Positions 45,801-53,820 of a stretch of 64,000 nt of DNA are shown here, in pieces. Below the pieces are notes generated by a model. The model was not told the origin of the DNA. It ran no database searches and saw nothing but the letters and a program-made list of their open reading frames with translations. Position 1 is the first letter of the stretch, and each line of letters starts with the position of its first letter. The DNA comes from Lophius americanus (lineage: Eukaryota > Chordata > Actinopteri > Lophiiformes > Lophiidae): contig JBBDHG010000132.1 in assembly GCA_037951165.1 (NCBI GenBank), forward strand, positions 31,001-95,000, written 5' to 3'. The position numbers and the translations under genes are program-made.

Positions 45801-47863
45801 ATCTTGACTTCAACAAAACGCCCTGCAGGTGTCACTGTAGCATGAGGTAACGGACATGCAGGAGTCAAAGGAGGAGAGGGGGGGGGGGCTTCAATGCAGA
45901 CCTTTAGGTGAAAGATTGAGAAACTGGTCCACTTCATGAGGCTCCAGTTTAATCTGGGGGATGATATTCTCCTCCTTTATCTGTAATTATCAGACAGACA
46001 GAAAAAATGAAAGGAGGTTAGAACTAATAAATATTCAATTGATTTGAGGAGATGCAGACGACAAACTAGGTTTTCACACAGAACTAGTAAAAAAATAAAA
46101 TATTGTTGATCTCTATCTAGGAGCTTAACTTACAGGTATGACATTCTGCTTATTCTAGTTTCAAGCCTTATCTGAACCAAAAGATTTATTTATTAGAATG
46201 TATTATGATGGACAAATTAGCCGGAAACAGGTCTTAAACATAAACTGTGCATCCTGAAAATAGAAAGCTGTTGATTAAACTAGAAAACATTGATTGAAAT
46301 AATTATCTCGGTAGGTTTCAGTTTTTTCTAGTGAGAGCTCTCACCTTGATGCCTTTGCCCTGGTTCTGGCTGTTTACCACGGTTGGAGCCGGGGTGGCAG
46401 CAACAGGAGGCTGAACCGCTGGGCTCTCAGGTGCTTGGGGCGCCGGGGCCAGCGAGAGGGAGAGGGCGGGTAGGAGGGACGGAGCCTCACACAGGAGGAT
46501 GTCGATGTCATCACCCTGCTCCATGGGCCACTCGCCGGCATCGCCATCAGATTCTGCTGCAGGAGAGGCAACATTGAGTCATCTCAGTGACTTTAAATGA
46601 ATGCCCCAACCATGACTCAAAAGAACATCCCTGCACGTCTGTGGGTGGGGCTCCAAATATAACAGAAAAGTATACGGGAACCACATTTAATTGGATAAAA
46701 CGGTTTAATCTTCAGCTTCACAATTTGTCACTTTCAGTGGGAAAATACTGAATTGTTAAGCAACTAGATCCTCCAACTCTTTTGTGTATTCTTATTTCAT
46801 TTTAATCCTCTATCATCTGTTTCTATTGTTTAAAAAAATAAGCAATACATTTAGTCTCACTTTAAAGTGACATCTCCTTTTTTATAATGCCCGGTCAAGG
46901 CAGAACCTTTATTACACCTCAGTGTTCGGTTACAAAGGTGTACTGTAAAATTTTCAGGAGCCAATATATATATATATATATCAATGTCAGAGTATAACTT
47001 TAAATGTCTGCCTTACCCTTTTCTTTTCTGTACTGTCTTGCCTTTGTTTGCTCTGCGTCTCAATGTGTGCACAATATATTATTTGCACGATGTGTCATGT
47101 TCTAAGCGCTGCGATCTTGTTATCGTAGAAACATAAATGAAATGTCAAATTGTATTGTTTTTGAATGTTGTATTGAACTATCAATCCAATTAATTTTTGT
47201 GCCTCTTAAAGTTAAAAGCATCTATCTGGTTCACTTTGAGAGCAGGATTAAGAGGCTAAAGCTATGACAAACTAGTTTTTTTTACTGTAGTAAACAATCT
47301 TGTCTAATCAGCAACACATTGGTTGAATTAATAGGAATAGTGACACGAGAAAAAGTCACACTGACAATGAATGATAAATCAAATTCAACAATGGTTCAAT
47401 AATAATGATAATAATAATAATAACTGACTTGTGGTCACCTGTATTGAACTGGCTTAATATTTAGAAAATGCCAACTGCCATGATCAATAATAAATGTCAT
47501 TTTTTTATGTTTGTTCATTGATAATACGCTGGATGCCATCACTGAGGGCGGAGTTCAGACAGACCTTCATTGCATTGCCATTGGTGGATCTCTTTGAATA
47601 GGAAGGGCTTGAGTCTCACCTGCTTCACTACCTTGCTCTCCGGTTAGGTGCGACAGGGGCGACTGTGGCCGGCTGTCACCACACAGGGAGTAGCTGTGCT
47701 CGGCTGTGATGTGCGGCGGGAGAGGGGATGAAGGGGACAGATCATCTCCGTCCTCTCCCTCCATGGCTTCCACGCCGCCTCTGACTCCAGACAGGAAGGG
47801 GTCGCTGAGCAGCTGGCCCAGCAAAGCATCCTGGGAGAGGTCGTCTAGGAGCTCGGAGAAGTG
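35339..47863 (-). CDS. creb3l2: creb3l2, spliced coding region (exons 2-12 by human numbering), 5' partial
   Basis: Joined exons: 47863-47620, 46556-46345, 45980-45902, 45674-45472, 44949-44803, 44424-44366, 43315-43247, 39709-39610, 39322-39193, 36490-36256, 35414-35339 (1554 nt, 517 residues plus stop). Every junction is GT-AG and phases match throughout. CREB3L2 is an OASIS-family bZIP factor held in the ER membrane. After ER or secretory load it moves to the Golgi, is cut by S1P/S2P, and its N-terminal half activates CRE-type promoters such as SEC23A in cartilage. Seen here: acidic N-terminus, the PPTPPSSHGSDSEGSQS block, a basic region ending KNKISAQESRRKKKEY, a leucine zipper, a hydrophobic VVVLCFALFLGSFYP segment, an SRNLL cleavage-type site and a C-terminus ending LELERTVNETS. 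CREB3L1 is the main alternative, but HFSELLDDLSQ and AEHSYSLC fit CREB3L2 better. Exon 1 is missing from what I can recognise. Confidence 0.95.
35661..35711 (+). repeat. (AT)n microsatellite in creb3l2 intron 11
   Basis: About 25 uninterrupted AT units, self-complementary and therefore able to extrude as a cruciform. Confidence 0.97.
35715..35840 (+). mobile_element. LINE-type 3' end fragment
   Basis: The phrases caaggatttcatcgta and gctaatgacaataaatgctt match the 3' end consensus seen in many teleost CR1/L2-type retrotransposons (AAGAATTTCATTGTA...GACAATAAA). It lies in creb3l2 intron 11, antisense to the gene. Family recalled from memory, not searched. Confidence 0.5.
36256..36490 (-). CDS. 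creb3l2: creb3l2 exon 11: S1P-type site and lumenal domain
   Basis: Acceptor ctctttttcag, donor ACAG|GTAAAC at 36255-36254. The first codon is completed by exon 10 (valine), then KSRNLLSTFEDEQPHLLGL and a variable lumenal region ending TQTSKNLLMDMH. The KSRNLL core aligns with human VVRSRNLLIYEE, around the Site-1 protease cleavage motif (RxxL). The other reading frames of this exon are also open over part of its length; phase with exons 10 and 12 decides the frame. Confidence 0.9.
36491..39192 (-). other. creb3l2: creb3l2 intron 10 with minisatellite
   Basis: About 2.7 kb between exons 10 and 11. Nearly half of it (36656-37946) is TG-rich repeat, including an eight-copy minisatellite. The part from 37950 to 39190 is AT-rich and shows nothing recognisable. 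Confidence 0.8.
36656..37946 (+). repeat. Compound TG-rich minisatellite, eight units with two subtypes
   Basis: A unit of about 65-70 bp beginning gggactgaaaa and ending just before gtgtgtctg recurs near 36982, 37122, 37255, 37379, 37522, 37643, 37761 and 37856, each followed by (TG)n of variable length (period 95-143 bp). Units 2 and 4 share ctctgttacaccctatttct (type A). Units 3, 5, 6, 7 and 8 share a catatcattcctatgacaat-like sequence (type B). Unit 1 is divergent. The last three are almost identical, which suggests recent expansion at the 3' side. A 28-bp-like TG subrepeat (36660-36740) and a second one (36745-36890) precede it. Confidence 0.9.
39193..39322 (-). CDS. creb3l2: creb3l2 exon 10: transmembrane segment and lumenal stretch
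   Basis: Acceptor ctctgtag at the end of a (CT)n tract; donor GTGATC at 39192-39191. The peptide begins VVVLCFALFLGSFYP, a membrane-spanning stretch nearly identical to the human one, followed by a serine/threonine-rich lumenal part ending KESYTAT. Starts phase 0, ends phase 1. Confidence 0.93.
39328..39399 (+). repeat. (GA)n microsatellite forming the exon 10 pyrimidine tract
   Basis: GA-rich run with a few interruptions. In sense it is (CT)n leading straight into the ctctgtag acceptor of exon 10. Confidence 0.95.
39508..39600 (+). repeat. (CA)n microsatellite at the exon 9 donor
   Basis: About 45 CA units with one or two interruptions. In the creb3l2 sense strand this is (TG)n starting about 10 nt after the exon 9 donor. 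Confidence 0.97.
39610..39709 (-). CDS. creb3l2: creb3l2 exon 9: zipper end and start of the membrane segment
   Basis: 100 nt exon, acceptor gcctctccag, donor ATG|GTACCA. Reads (K)SLLQQLQSLQSMVAGKV, then HKSCRVAGTQTSSCLM, against human RTLLQQLQKLQTLVMGKV and TGTCLM. It carries the end of the zipper and the first residues of the transmembrane helix. The donor is fairly weak (GTACCA) and the exon lies between two long TG repeats in sense orientation, so its inclusion may be regulated. Confidence 0.94.
39750..39817 (+). repeat. (AC)n microsatellite upstream of the exon 9 acceptor
   Basis: About 34 uninterrupted AC units. In the creb3l2 sense strand this is (GT)n ending about 41 nt before the exon 9 acceptor. 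Confidence 0.97.
39943..40390 (+). mobile_element. Interspersed repeat copy 2 with captured LINE RT fragment
   Basis: AT-rich block with aaatttaccataaaatgaca and gtcaagcatgtttt, then at about 40290 a segment coding SSVAPLTCGVPQGS...GPLLFCIYMLPLG, the catalytic-region motif of CR1/L2-type reverse transcriptase. It is a short fragment, not a functional element, in creb3l2 intron 8. Confidence 0.6.
40871..40935 (-). mobile_element. Tc1/mariner terminal repeat fragment (same family, reverse)
   Basis: acaccgatcagccataacaa, then aaaaccacctg and tgtgtaggtcccccg are the reverse complement of the 3' end of the Tc1 family seen at 23225 and 52121. Only about 60 bp remain, in creb3l2 intron 8. Confidence 0.75.
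42805..42894 (+). mobile_element. LINE-type 3' tail with (ATT)n
   Basis: agcactttgagatttgatcc, aatgtaaagtgcgttataaa and then (ATT)n. This is a common tail of fish non-LTR elements. Confidence 0.65.
43247..43315 (-). CDS. creb3l2: creb3l2 exon 8: leucine zipper, first half
   Basis: 69 nt exon with acceptor gaccacag and donor GTAAGA. Completes the lysine from exon 7, then encodes VETCSNENNELRRKVENLEC and TN plus two bases. Heptad-spaced hydrophobics and charge pattern match human VESCSTENLELRKKVEVLEN. Confidence 0.95.
43316..44365 (-). other. creb3l2: creb3l2 intron 7
   Basis: About 1050 bp. It contains a LINE-type 3' tail on the plus strand (43555-43640). The rest is AT-rich without recognisable features. 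Confidence 0.8.
43555..43640 (+). mobile_element. LINE-type 3' tail
   Basis: gtaaagcactttgggctgca, then aaggtgctatacaaaataaa. Same kind of tail as at 42805-42894, in creb3l2 intron 7. Confidence 0.65.
44366..44424 (-). CDS. creb3l2: creb3l2 exon 7: DNA-contacting basic region
   Basis: 59 nt exon, acceptor gttgtag, donor GTGAGT. Encodes ISAQESRRKKKEYMDTLEK and two bases of the next lysine. ISAQESRRKKKEYM is the DNA-contacting helix of OASIS-family bZIP factors. Starts phase 0, ends phase 2. Confidence 0.96.
44803..44949 (-). CDS. creb3l2: creb3l2 exon 6: start of the basic region
   Basis: Exactly 49 codons between a tatag acceptor and an AAG|GTACAA donor. Reads KLQGSGPLMLTEEERRTLVA, then EGYPVPTKLPLTKAEEKALK and KIRRKIKNK. 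This is the family-specific extension upstream of the bZIP plus the first part of the DNA-binding basic region; it is one of the most conserved parts of the gene. Confidence 0.96.
44950..45471 (-). other. creb3l2: creb3l2 intron 5
   Basis: About 520 bp of AT-rich sequence between a GTAAGC donor and a tatag acceptor. No repeat or conserved element recognised. Confidence 0.8.
45472..45674 (-). CDS. creb3l2: creb3l2 exon 5: PPTPPSSHGSDSEGSQS block
   Basis: Acceptor tttcag; donor CAT|GTAAGC at 45471-45470. Contains QMPPTPPSSHGSDSEGSQS, a proline/serine-rich stretch, and SNSPLLTAPH, all characteristic of the CREB3L1/CREB3L2 pair. Enters in phase 1 and leaves in phase 0. The serine-rich block is a likely phosphorylation region; that is inference from the family. 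Confidence 0.94.
45902..45980 (-). CDS. creb3l2: creb3l2 exon 4: conserved sumoylation-type and linker motif
   Basis: Acceptor attacag before 45980; donor GT at 45901-45900. Encodes IKEENIIPQIKLEPHEVDQF and then LNLSPK, almost identical to human CREB3L2 (IIPKIKLEPHEVDQFLNFSPK). The IKLEP motif is a classic psi-K-x-E sumoylation consensus. Starts in phase 0, ends in phase 1. A run of ten G bases on the plus strand (about 45880-45889) lies just downstream in the intron. Confidence 0.93.
46345..46556 (-). CDS. creb3l2: creb3l2 exon 3: low-complexity part of the activation domain
   Basis: Joins exon 2 in phase 1 and ends in phase 0 at AAG|GTGAGAGC. It encodes ESDGDAGEWPMEQGDDIDIL followed by a proline/alanine-rich stretch and GKGIK. 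This segment is poorly conserved between fish and mammals; its place is fixed by phase and by the flanking exons. The acceptor is a tandem cagcag (46559-46554), so the exon may start at 46556 or 46553, adding or dropping one alanine. Confidence 0.85.
46557..47619 (-). other. creb3l2: creb3l2 intron 2
   Basis: AT-rich intron between exons 2 and 3. It contains a short (TA)n run near 46967-46980 and an (AAT)n run near 47400-47422. Nothing else recognised. Confidence 0.8.
47620..47863 (-). CDS. creb3l2: creb3l2 exon 2: N-terminal activation domain
   Basis: Begins in phase 0 after a tttttttgcag-type acceptor and ends after one base of a codon at a GTGAGA donor (47619-47618). The peptide starts HFSELLDDLSQDALLGQ and contains LLSDPFLSG and AEHSYSLCGDSRPQSPLSHL, close to human CREB3L2 exon 2. 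This part is acidic and serine/proline-rich, as expected for the transactivation region. A methionine codon lies just inside the upstream intron in frame, but that ATG overlaps the acceptor and is not considered the start. Confidence 0.93.
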
Positions 47864-48133
47864 CTGCAAAAAAAGGAGAAAGAAAATAATTGCATAAAAA
47901 CACCAATTTGAAGACGAGGAGGAGACAGATGGATGATTATATAAAGCACACAGACTGACAGACTGTCTGTAATTAGAGGCAGCTGCAATTTTATTTCCCC
48001 CCTTTCCTTTAAGTTATCCCCCCTCTGCCCCCTTGGGGGAGGGTGGGAAAGTGCCAACCTGGGAAAAAAAAAAAACCTCTGTCTTTCTTTGTGTGTGTGT
48101 GATTCTCAGTGAGGTGATACATCTACTAAAACA

Positions 48134-48165
48134 GATGTTAACAAACACATCTGTTTGTTAACATC
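48134..48165. repeat. Perfect 14-bp hairpin
   Basis: GATGTTAACAAACA (48134-48147), spacer catc, TGTTTGTTAACATC (48152-48165). Contains two TGTTTG forkhead-like cores facing each other. It is about 270 bp upstream of creb3l2 exon 2 in the sense direction. Confidence 0.9.
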
Positions 48166-48974
48166 AGCCCCCTACCCTTAAATCTCCTCTTTCCTCCCCC
48201 TTCACCTCTCCCACTCCCTCACAACATTCCTACTGCTGCATTCTTCTCTCCTGCTGTCTGCGATCTCTCAACAAGGTGAGCGTGTCCTCAGGTCTGTCCC
48301 AGATCTGTCTCAGATCTTCCTCAATGTCCAGGTGTTGTGACGTACATGAGAGGAAGACAATAAAGGAAAGCGCAGCTGCTGCAGATGTGCTGATTATGCA
48401 CAAGGTCTCCTGAGTCTGAGGTGTGTGAACTTGTTTGGGCGTTTATTCACCTTTTTTTTTGTTTCACGATTTGAAAACAGTATTTGAAATCCACAATGAA
48501 ATTAAACAGAAGAAACCCCAGCTGATCTTCACATTTGAGAATAAATAAATACAATTTATTCCAATAAAGAAAAATTAAATGTAAAACTTTTATCGGAAAT
48601 AGATTTTTTTTTAAATTTGATTATTTCTCTTAATTTTTCATTATTGTTTTAAATGTTTAAACTTATATATGTTCTTCAAATACTACATGACTTTCTTTTT
48701 AACCAAATTCCCCTTTTTATGCTTATTTTACTCTCTTTTTTGTTCATTTACTCTAAATTGAACCTCAAATAGGAAACATGATAAGTACAAAAAAAAAAAA
48801 AATCAAATTTGAAGAGGTCTAAAACAGTCTCAGTAAAAATGTCTCACATTTTGTGATTTAAAAGTTCTGTCTCGCTCTTAAAACTGTCTAAGTAGGTCTG
48901 TCAATGATAAGACTCTGGAGCCAAGATCACAGAAATCCCACATGTCCTGAATGAGTTTTGTTCTTCTTTAACAG

Positions 48975-49236
48975 TAAAAATAATAGTAATAATAATCTGC
49001 ATTCTTTATTATCACATGTATTATATACAGAACTTGCATACAGTGAAAAAACAAGGCCTCTGCTTATGGGACGCATTCCTGAGGAGCAGTGAGCTGCCCT
49101 TGCGAAGTGCCTGGGGACCAGATTAGGATTGAGGGTCTTCCTCACGGACCCTTTCGAGATGTAAACAAGATCTGGGATCGAACCGCTGACCTTAGGGTTG
49201 GGACACGACCCTCTATCCACTGATCTAAAGCCGGCC
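48975..49236 (-). mobile_element. tRNA-derived SINE, copy 2
   Basis: On the minus strand: A-box TAGATCAGTGG (49227-49217), 32 bp, then a perfect-looking B-box GGTTCGATCCC (49184-49174), then a body ending in an A/T-rich tail with ataataaag. It lies in the sense orientation in creb3l2 intron 1. The Pol III boxes look intact enough to bind TFIIIC; activity is unknown. Confidence 0.75.
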
Positions 49237-49885
49237 CAAAAATATTCCATAAAAAAGTCAGTGTTTGCATGAAACTCATCTTCATGCGTTAGTTTCTGTC
49301 CAGGATAGGAAATGCCACCAGCCTGGCTGTTATTCAATTTCATAAGATGTCTGTGTTTTATTACAGCTCTACAGCTGTGCTTTAGTTTCCTCCGCAGGAA
49401 TCGCCTCATATCATTTTCAGAATGCCAGAGTTTGATCCAGAAAATTCTTCCATTTTTTCCTTGTCCTGTCCTCGTTCAAACTCGCCGCACCGACGAAAAA
49501 TAAAAGAAGATATATTTCTAGTACTTCAGCTGTTAAAATTCAGTTACCGGGCAGAATACACAGAATTAATCCAATGGAATATTATCTGTGTCGTAAGATC
49601 TGGACTCAGCCAATGAGCAGCGAACTATTTAAATTGAACAAATATGAAACAGACATTCTGATCCATTTAGTCAGAAAAAAAAAAAAACTCCCAAACTGCC
49701 CTTACTTCCACATTTCAGAGATACGCTAGTGGTCATACAGACGACGAGGACAGAAGGATAAATAGATGGAAAGATGGAGAGGAATCAAAATGGATGAAGA
49801 GAGGAAAGAGGAGGCGGAGAGTGGATGGCCAAACTCCAGGAATGTGGCTTGAATTACTGGAGGAGACTTGGATGACTTCTAGCAT

Positions 49886-49887
<2 letters not shown>

Positions 49888-49944
<57 letters not shown>
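49888..49944 (+). repeat. (CT)n(CA)n microsatellite
   Basis: About 21 CT units followed by about six CA units, in creb3l2 intron 1. Confidence 0.97.
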
Positions 49945-49948
<4 letters not shown>

Positions 49949-50772
49949 CTCTTCACTCCATACATACATTCTTGCTGCCATATGCTGCCGTAAAGGAGTA
50001 GGTATCAGGCTCCTGTGTGTGTGATGCAAACACTGACAGCGTGCTGTTAATCTATTCAAAGGGGGCAAACAAATATTTACACTTTTATCCACCTGTGGGT
50101 CCATTTCCATTTTCCCCCCACCAACAAAACGGGGGAGGGTCCTTCCATGCATTCATTTATCTGCATGCCACGTTTAGTTTCACGAGCACAAATCAACTCT
50201 TGTCGAATATTTTTCTAATAAAACTTTGTACACACACCAATCATAACATAAAATGGAAGTTTTTTTTTCTATTTAAGGGATTTTATACACTTTTAAAGTG
50301 TGAGTGGAATTTATCTCAAATTAGGGAAAGTTTTTATCAAATACTAAGTCTTAAAAACCTTTAAGTCAGTTTTCCAAAAGGAAAATCATACCTCAGGTAA
50401 CTATTTTATGCTTTCCTGCATTTCGTGCTGACTTACTTAAGAGTAAGATTTAGTTTTTCATAATAATATTAAAAATACTTGCTTATACTATACTATATTA
50501 AACTTTATCGCTCAATTTCAAGAAAGTTTACTTTGTGAAAGAGGATCATAGCTGTGTCTTCCCCGATCGAGTAATACATTTATATTACTATATATAACAT
50601 AATATATTTCATTATCTCGAGAATTAGATTGTATTATTAGAAGAATTAAGTTTTAATTAGGGGAAAATCCTAATATTACAAGAATAAATGTTATTCTCAC
50701 AATGTTATAATTGAAATCATCCTCGCAATATTATGACTTAATTAAAAGAAAGGCGTTCTGTAAGTCAAATTC

Positions 50773-50843
50773 TTTATTATTATTATTATTATTAATTCTC
50801 AAAGTCAATAAATAGTGGCCCTTAATCTAAATCTGCTGCTTCG

Positions 50844-50875
<32 letters not shown>

Positions 50876-50935
50876 ATTTTATTTGTCGAGCACCTTTCAT
50901 AAATACTCAAAGTTGCTTTACAGGTATATATAAAA
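50773..50935 (+). repeat. (TTA)n and (AAT)n inverted pair followed by a repeat end
   Basis: (TTA)n at 50773-50794, (AAT)n at 50845-50873, then ttatttgtcgagcacctttc and aaagttgctttacag, a repeat end often found in fish next to (AAT)n. Confidence 0.65.
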
Positions 50936-52120
50936 TGAAATATTTTTTATATAAAATATAATATAAAAATAACTACAGCAATGAAAATAATACTCATGAA
51001 TTATGAAAGTCTCAAAACTATTTATAGGTCTGGTATCTTATTTTCTAGTTTATAACACATGCTAGGCATTAAATAAAACCCCCAAAAACCGTCTGATCTG
51101 GTCTCAAAAAAAAGTAGAAACCCTCACAATGGTACCAGGAAAAGAGGGTCTAGTTTTTAGGGAGGAGTGAGTAAATTACACGGCTACAGATCCGTCTATT
51201 AAAAAAGGCTCCAGCTCCATATTATGCATCGTTATGCATCGCCCTTTTATCTATACTTCTCCGCACTAGAAAAAAGGATAAGGCATCATTTTGTTTATGA
51301 AAAGGAGATGGGAGTGGTCCAACACGACCGCACCAAAGACCCATTTATAGGATTCATGTGCCCTCTGTAATTTCCAGTGTGAGTGAGGTGGTTGGGTGGC
51401 AGCCTGGATGAAGGGGTAACATTTGATGCAGGGCAGTAGGTTGGACTGTAAGGTCCGGTCACCGGTGTTGGGTGGGACTCATGGTACATAACAGAAACCT
51501 CTTTGTCTCGGTAGCCCTACAGAGAGGTGTTATTTAAGGCCAGCTGTAACTCGACTCTCTCCAGATGGAACACAGAACCAGAAAAAAACAGAAAAGCCTA
51601 AATGGCAAAGAGGCATTTTAAATTTGAACGGGGGGGGGAACACTTTTACTCTGATAGAGTAAAACAGGCTGTCCTCGTATAATAATGTGCTTGCAACAGA
51701 ACTTGAAATATGCGATGACCACGACTGAGAGTGCAGATTGTAATCTCGAAATTAAGAGCCAAGAGGAAATAGAGAGCGGTTATCTCTGAGGTTCAGATCA
51801 AGCATCAGCGCTGCACACGCAAAACCCTGTTTCACCCAAAGATAAGCTTGGCTGTATTTATTATGTGCTCCCCTTCTCATCATATCAGAGAAAAGGTGAC
51901 TGAAGACTCCAAAATAAGGTCAGAAAAGTCGGACTAACTCAAGAGAAGGATAATTATTAGCAGACTGAGCTTCAAAAATAGTGACAGAGGGCAAAATAGA
52001 TCAAATGAGACAAAGAGTCTACTGGCAGACCCACTAATATAACTATGCTCTATTTGACAACGCTCATCATACACACCAGCTTTGGCTGACATTCAGTTTT
52101 TGACTTTAGCAGAACAGATT

Positions 52121-52447
52121 GACACTGACCATTATAAAAGTATAACTGCTGACAGGAGGAGTCCGAACCGCATTGATTATCTCACTTCATCTCAAGTTGT
52201 AAGGTTGAAAAAGGGGCAGATGTAATGATAGGAGTGACTTTGACAAGGGCCTAATTGTGATGGCTGGATGATCGGGTCAGAGCATTCCCAAAACCGCAGG
52301 ACTTGCTCGGTGTTGCTGATCTAGTGGTTTAAAGAACGGACAACCAGTGAACCAGAAACAAGGTCACGGGCAAGGCCGTGTCGTCCAATCCCACGGAAGA
52401 TTTACTGTAGCACATATTGCTGAAAAAGTTAGTGCTGGCTCTGACAA
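52121..52447 (+). mobile_element. Tc1/mariner 5' fragment (same family)
   Basis: gacactgaccattataaaag resembles the family's terminal repeat; downstream are tgactttgacaagggcctaa, gggtcagagcattcccaaaa and cacatattgctgaaaaagtt, matching the transposase N-terminal half. Stops interrupt the frame and no 3' end was found nearby. Confidence 0.75.
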
Positions 52448-53667
52448 CACACTTTGAATAGGAAGAGATGTGTATCATCTGCATATAAAAGAAATCCGAG
52501 GCCATGATAGTGAAAGATATTCCCAACAAAGAAAAGATTTAGTGCAATCTACTTTTATCTTAAGCGGTGTACAGATTAGTAACAAAACAACTATATATTT
52601 ACTTCATGCCCACGGATCGAATAATTATTGATACATATTATTTCAAACCGTCAGAATGACACTTGAAGTGGCCTGCCTACAGTAGAACTCCCAATCAGGG
52701 ATAGCAAATATACCTTTAAATAACCTTAAATGAAACTTCTCCAGTGCAGTACACAATACAATCAACACAACGACTGCTCCTAAAAGCCTTGCTGGCTAAG
52801 AAGTGAGTGATTTGACAATAAAGACCTGAACAGCCGTGTTGGTCACTACTTAGCAGCTAAATTGGTCAGGGTGGGAAACGGACAGAAGGACGGTCCTCTC
52901 AGGCCTATAATTGTTCTTTAAAGACACATATGTGAGTATAGTTTAACCCATAATGACCAGACCGTTCAGCCTCAAAGGAACTAGAAGAGGAAAGTTTGAT
53001 GACGTAACATCTTCCTCCCCCTGCAAAGCAAAACCAGATGTGGAAGAATTCATCGGAGGAAAGGATCTGAGGAACTGAAGACATTCTCGTCCCCCCTAAA
53101 CGTGTTCATCTCTGCTGATGATAAAACAACCACTCTCAAAAAAAAGAAAAGAAAGACATACAGATTAATCTATGTCGACGTAAACTGAAAGAGTAAGTTG
53201 TTTGTAACATGATCGAGATTTGGGATAGCTGGTATAAATATATATTCTTAAGCCTTTGATGTCCTGCTCACCTGTTTGGTTGAGCTCATTTTAAGTCGCT
53301 ATGTCTAACTGAAAGAAAGTGCGACTGAACTTGTTTATATTTTGACCCAGTGGCAGCTAAACAGTAAGGGGCCAAAGATAGAGCCCTGAGCTTTTCCATG
53401 AAAGACCATGAAATAATTTGGTAAATAAAAATATGCAAAGAAATAATTTACCCACGTTTTTCTTTCTTGCTGAGGACATTAAAGGGTTTAAGAAAAAAGT
53501 ACTGGAACCCGCACACATCCCCAATATCCTTTTAATTTCTCACAATAAACAGTGTCACATCTTCATCCATAATTTAACACTAAACAAAGGCAACCTGAGT
53601 GGATCGCAAGTCTTAAATGATAAATTCAGAGTATAAGGCAAAAGGGATATAAAATACCTAAATGCCC

Positions 53668-53820
53668 AGCGTGAAAAAGTATTTGCCCCTTGAACCTAAT
53701 CAATATTTGGGCCAACCTCAGCTGAAACAACCGTATCCAACAAACTTCTAATAAATTGAGGTCACTCTAACCTCACTGGGTTGGAATTCTGGCTCACTCT
53801 TCTTTGCAGAGTTAGGCTTT
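53668..53820 (+). mobile_element. Fragment of a second Tc1/mariner family
   Basis: gcgtgaaaaagtatttgccc, then cttgaacctaatcaatattt, gggccaacctcagctgaaac and ctggctcactcttctttgca match the antisense start of a common fish Tc1 element whose ends read GTGAAAAAGTGATTGCCCCC. Only the first part is present; I recognise it from memory without a search. Confidence 0.6.

Noticed and set aside
49174..49227. tRNA-like A and B boxes as a tRNA gene
   Set aside because: No proper acceptor stem or anticodon arm; it is the head of a SINE with a body and tail.
53269..53310. Minus-strand MSSTKQ followed by GTGAGC donor
   Set aside because: Six codons only and no match to any expected exon.
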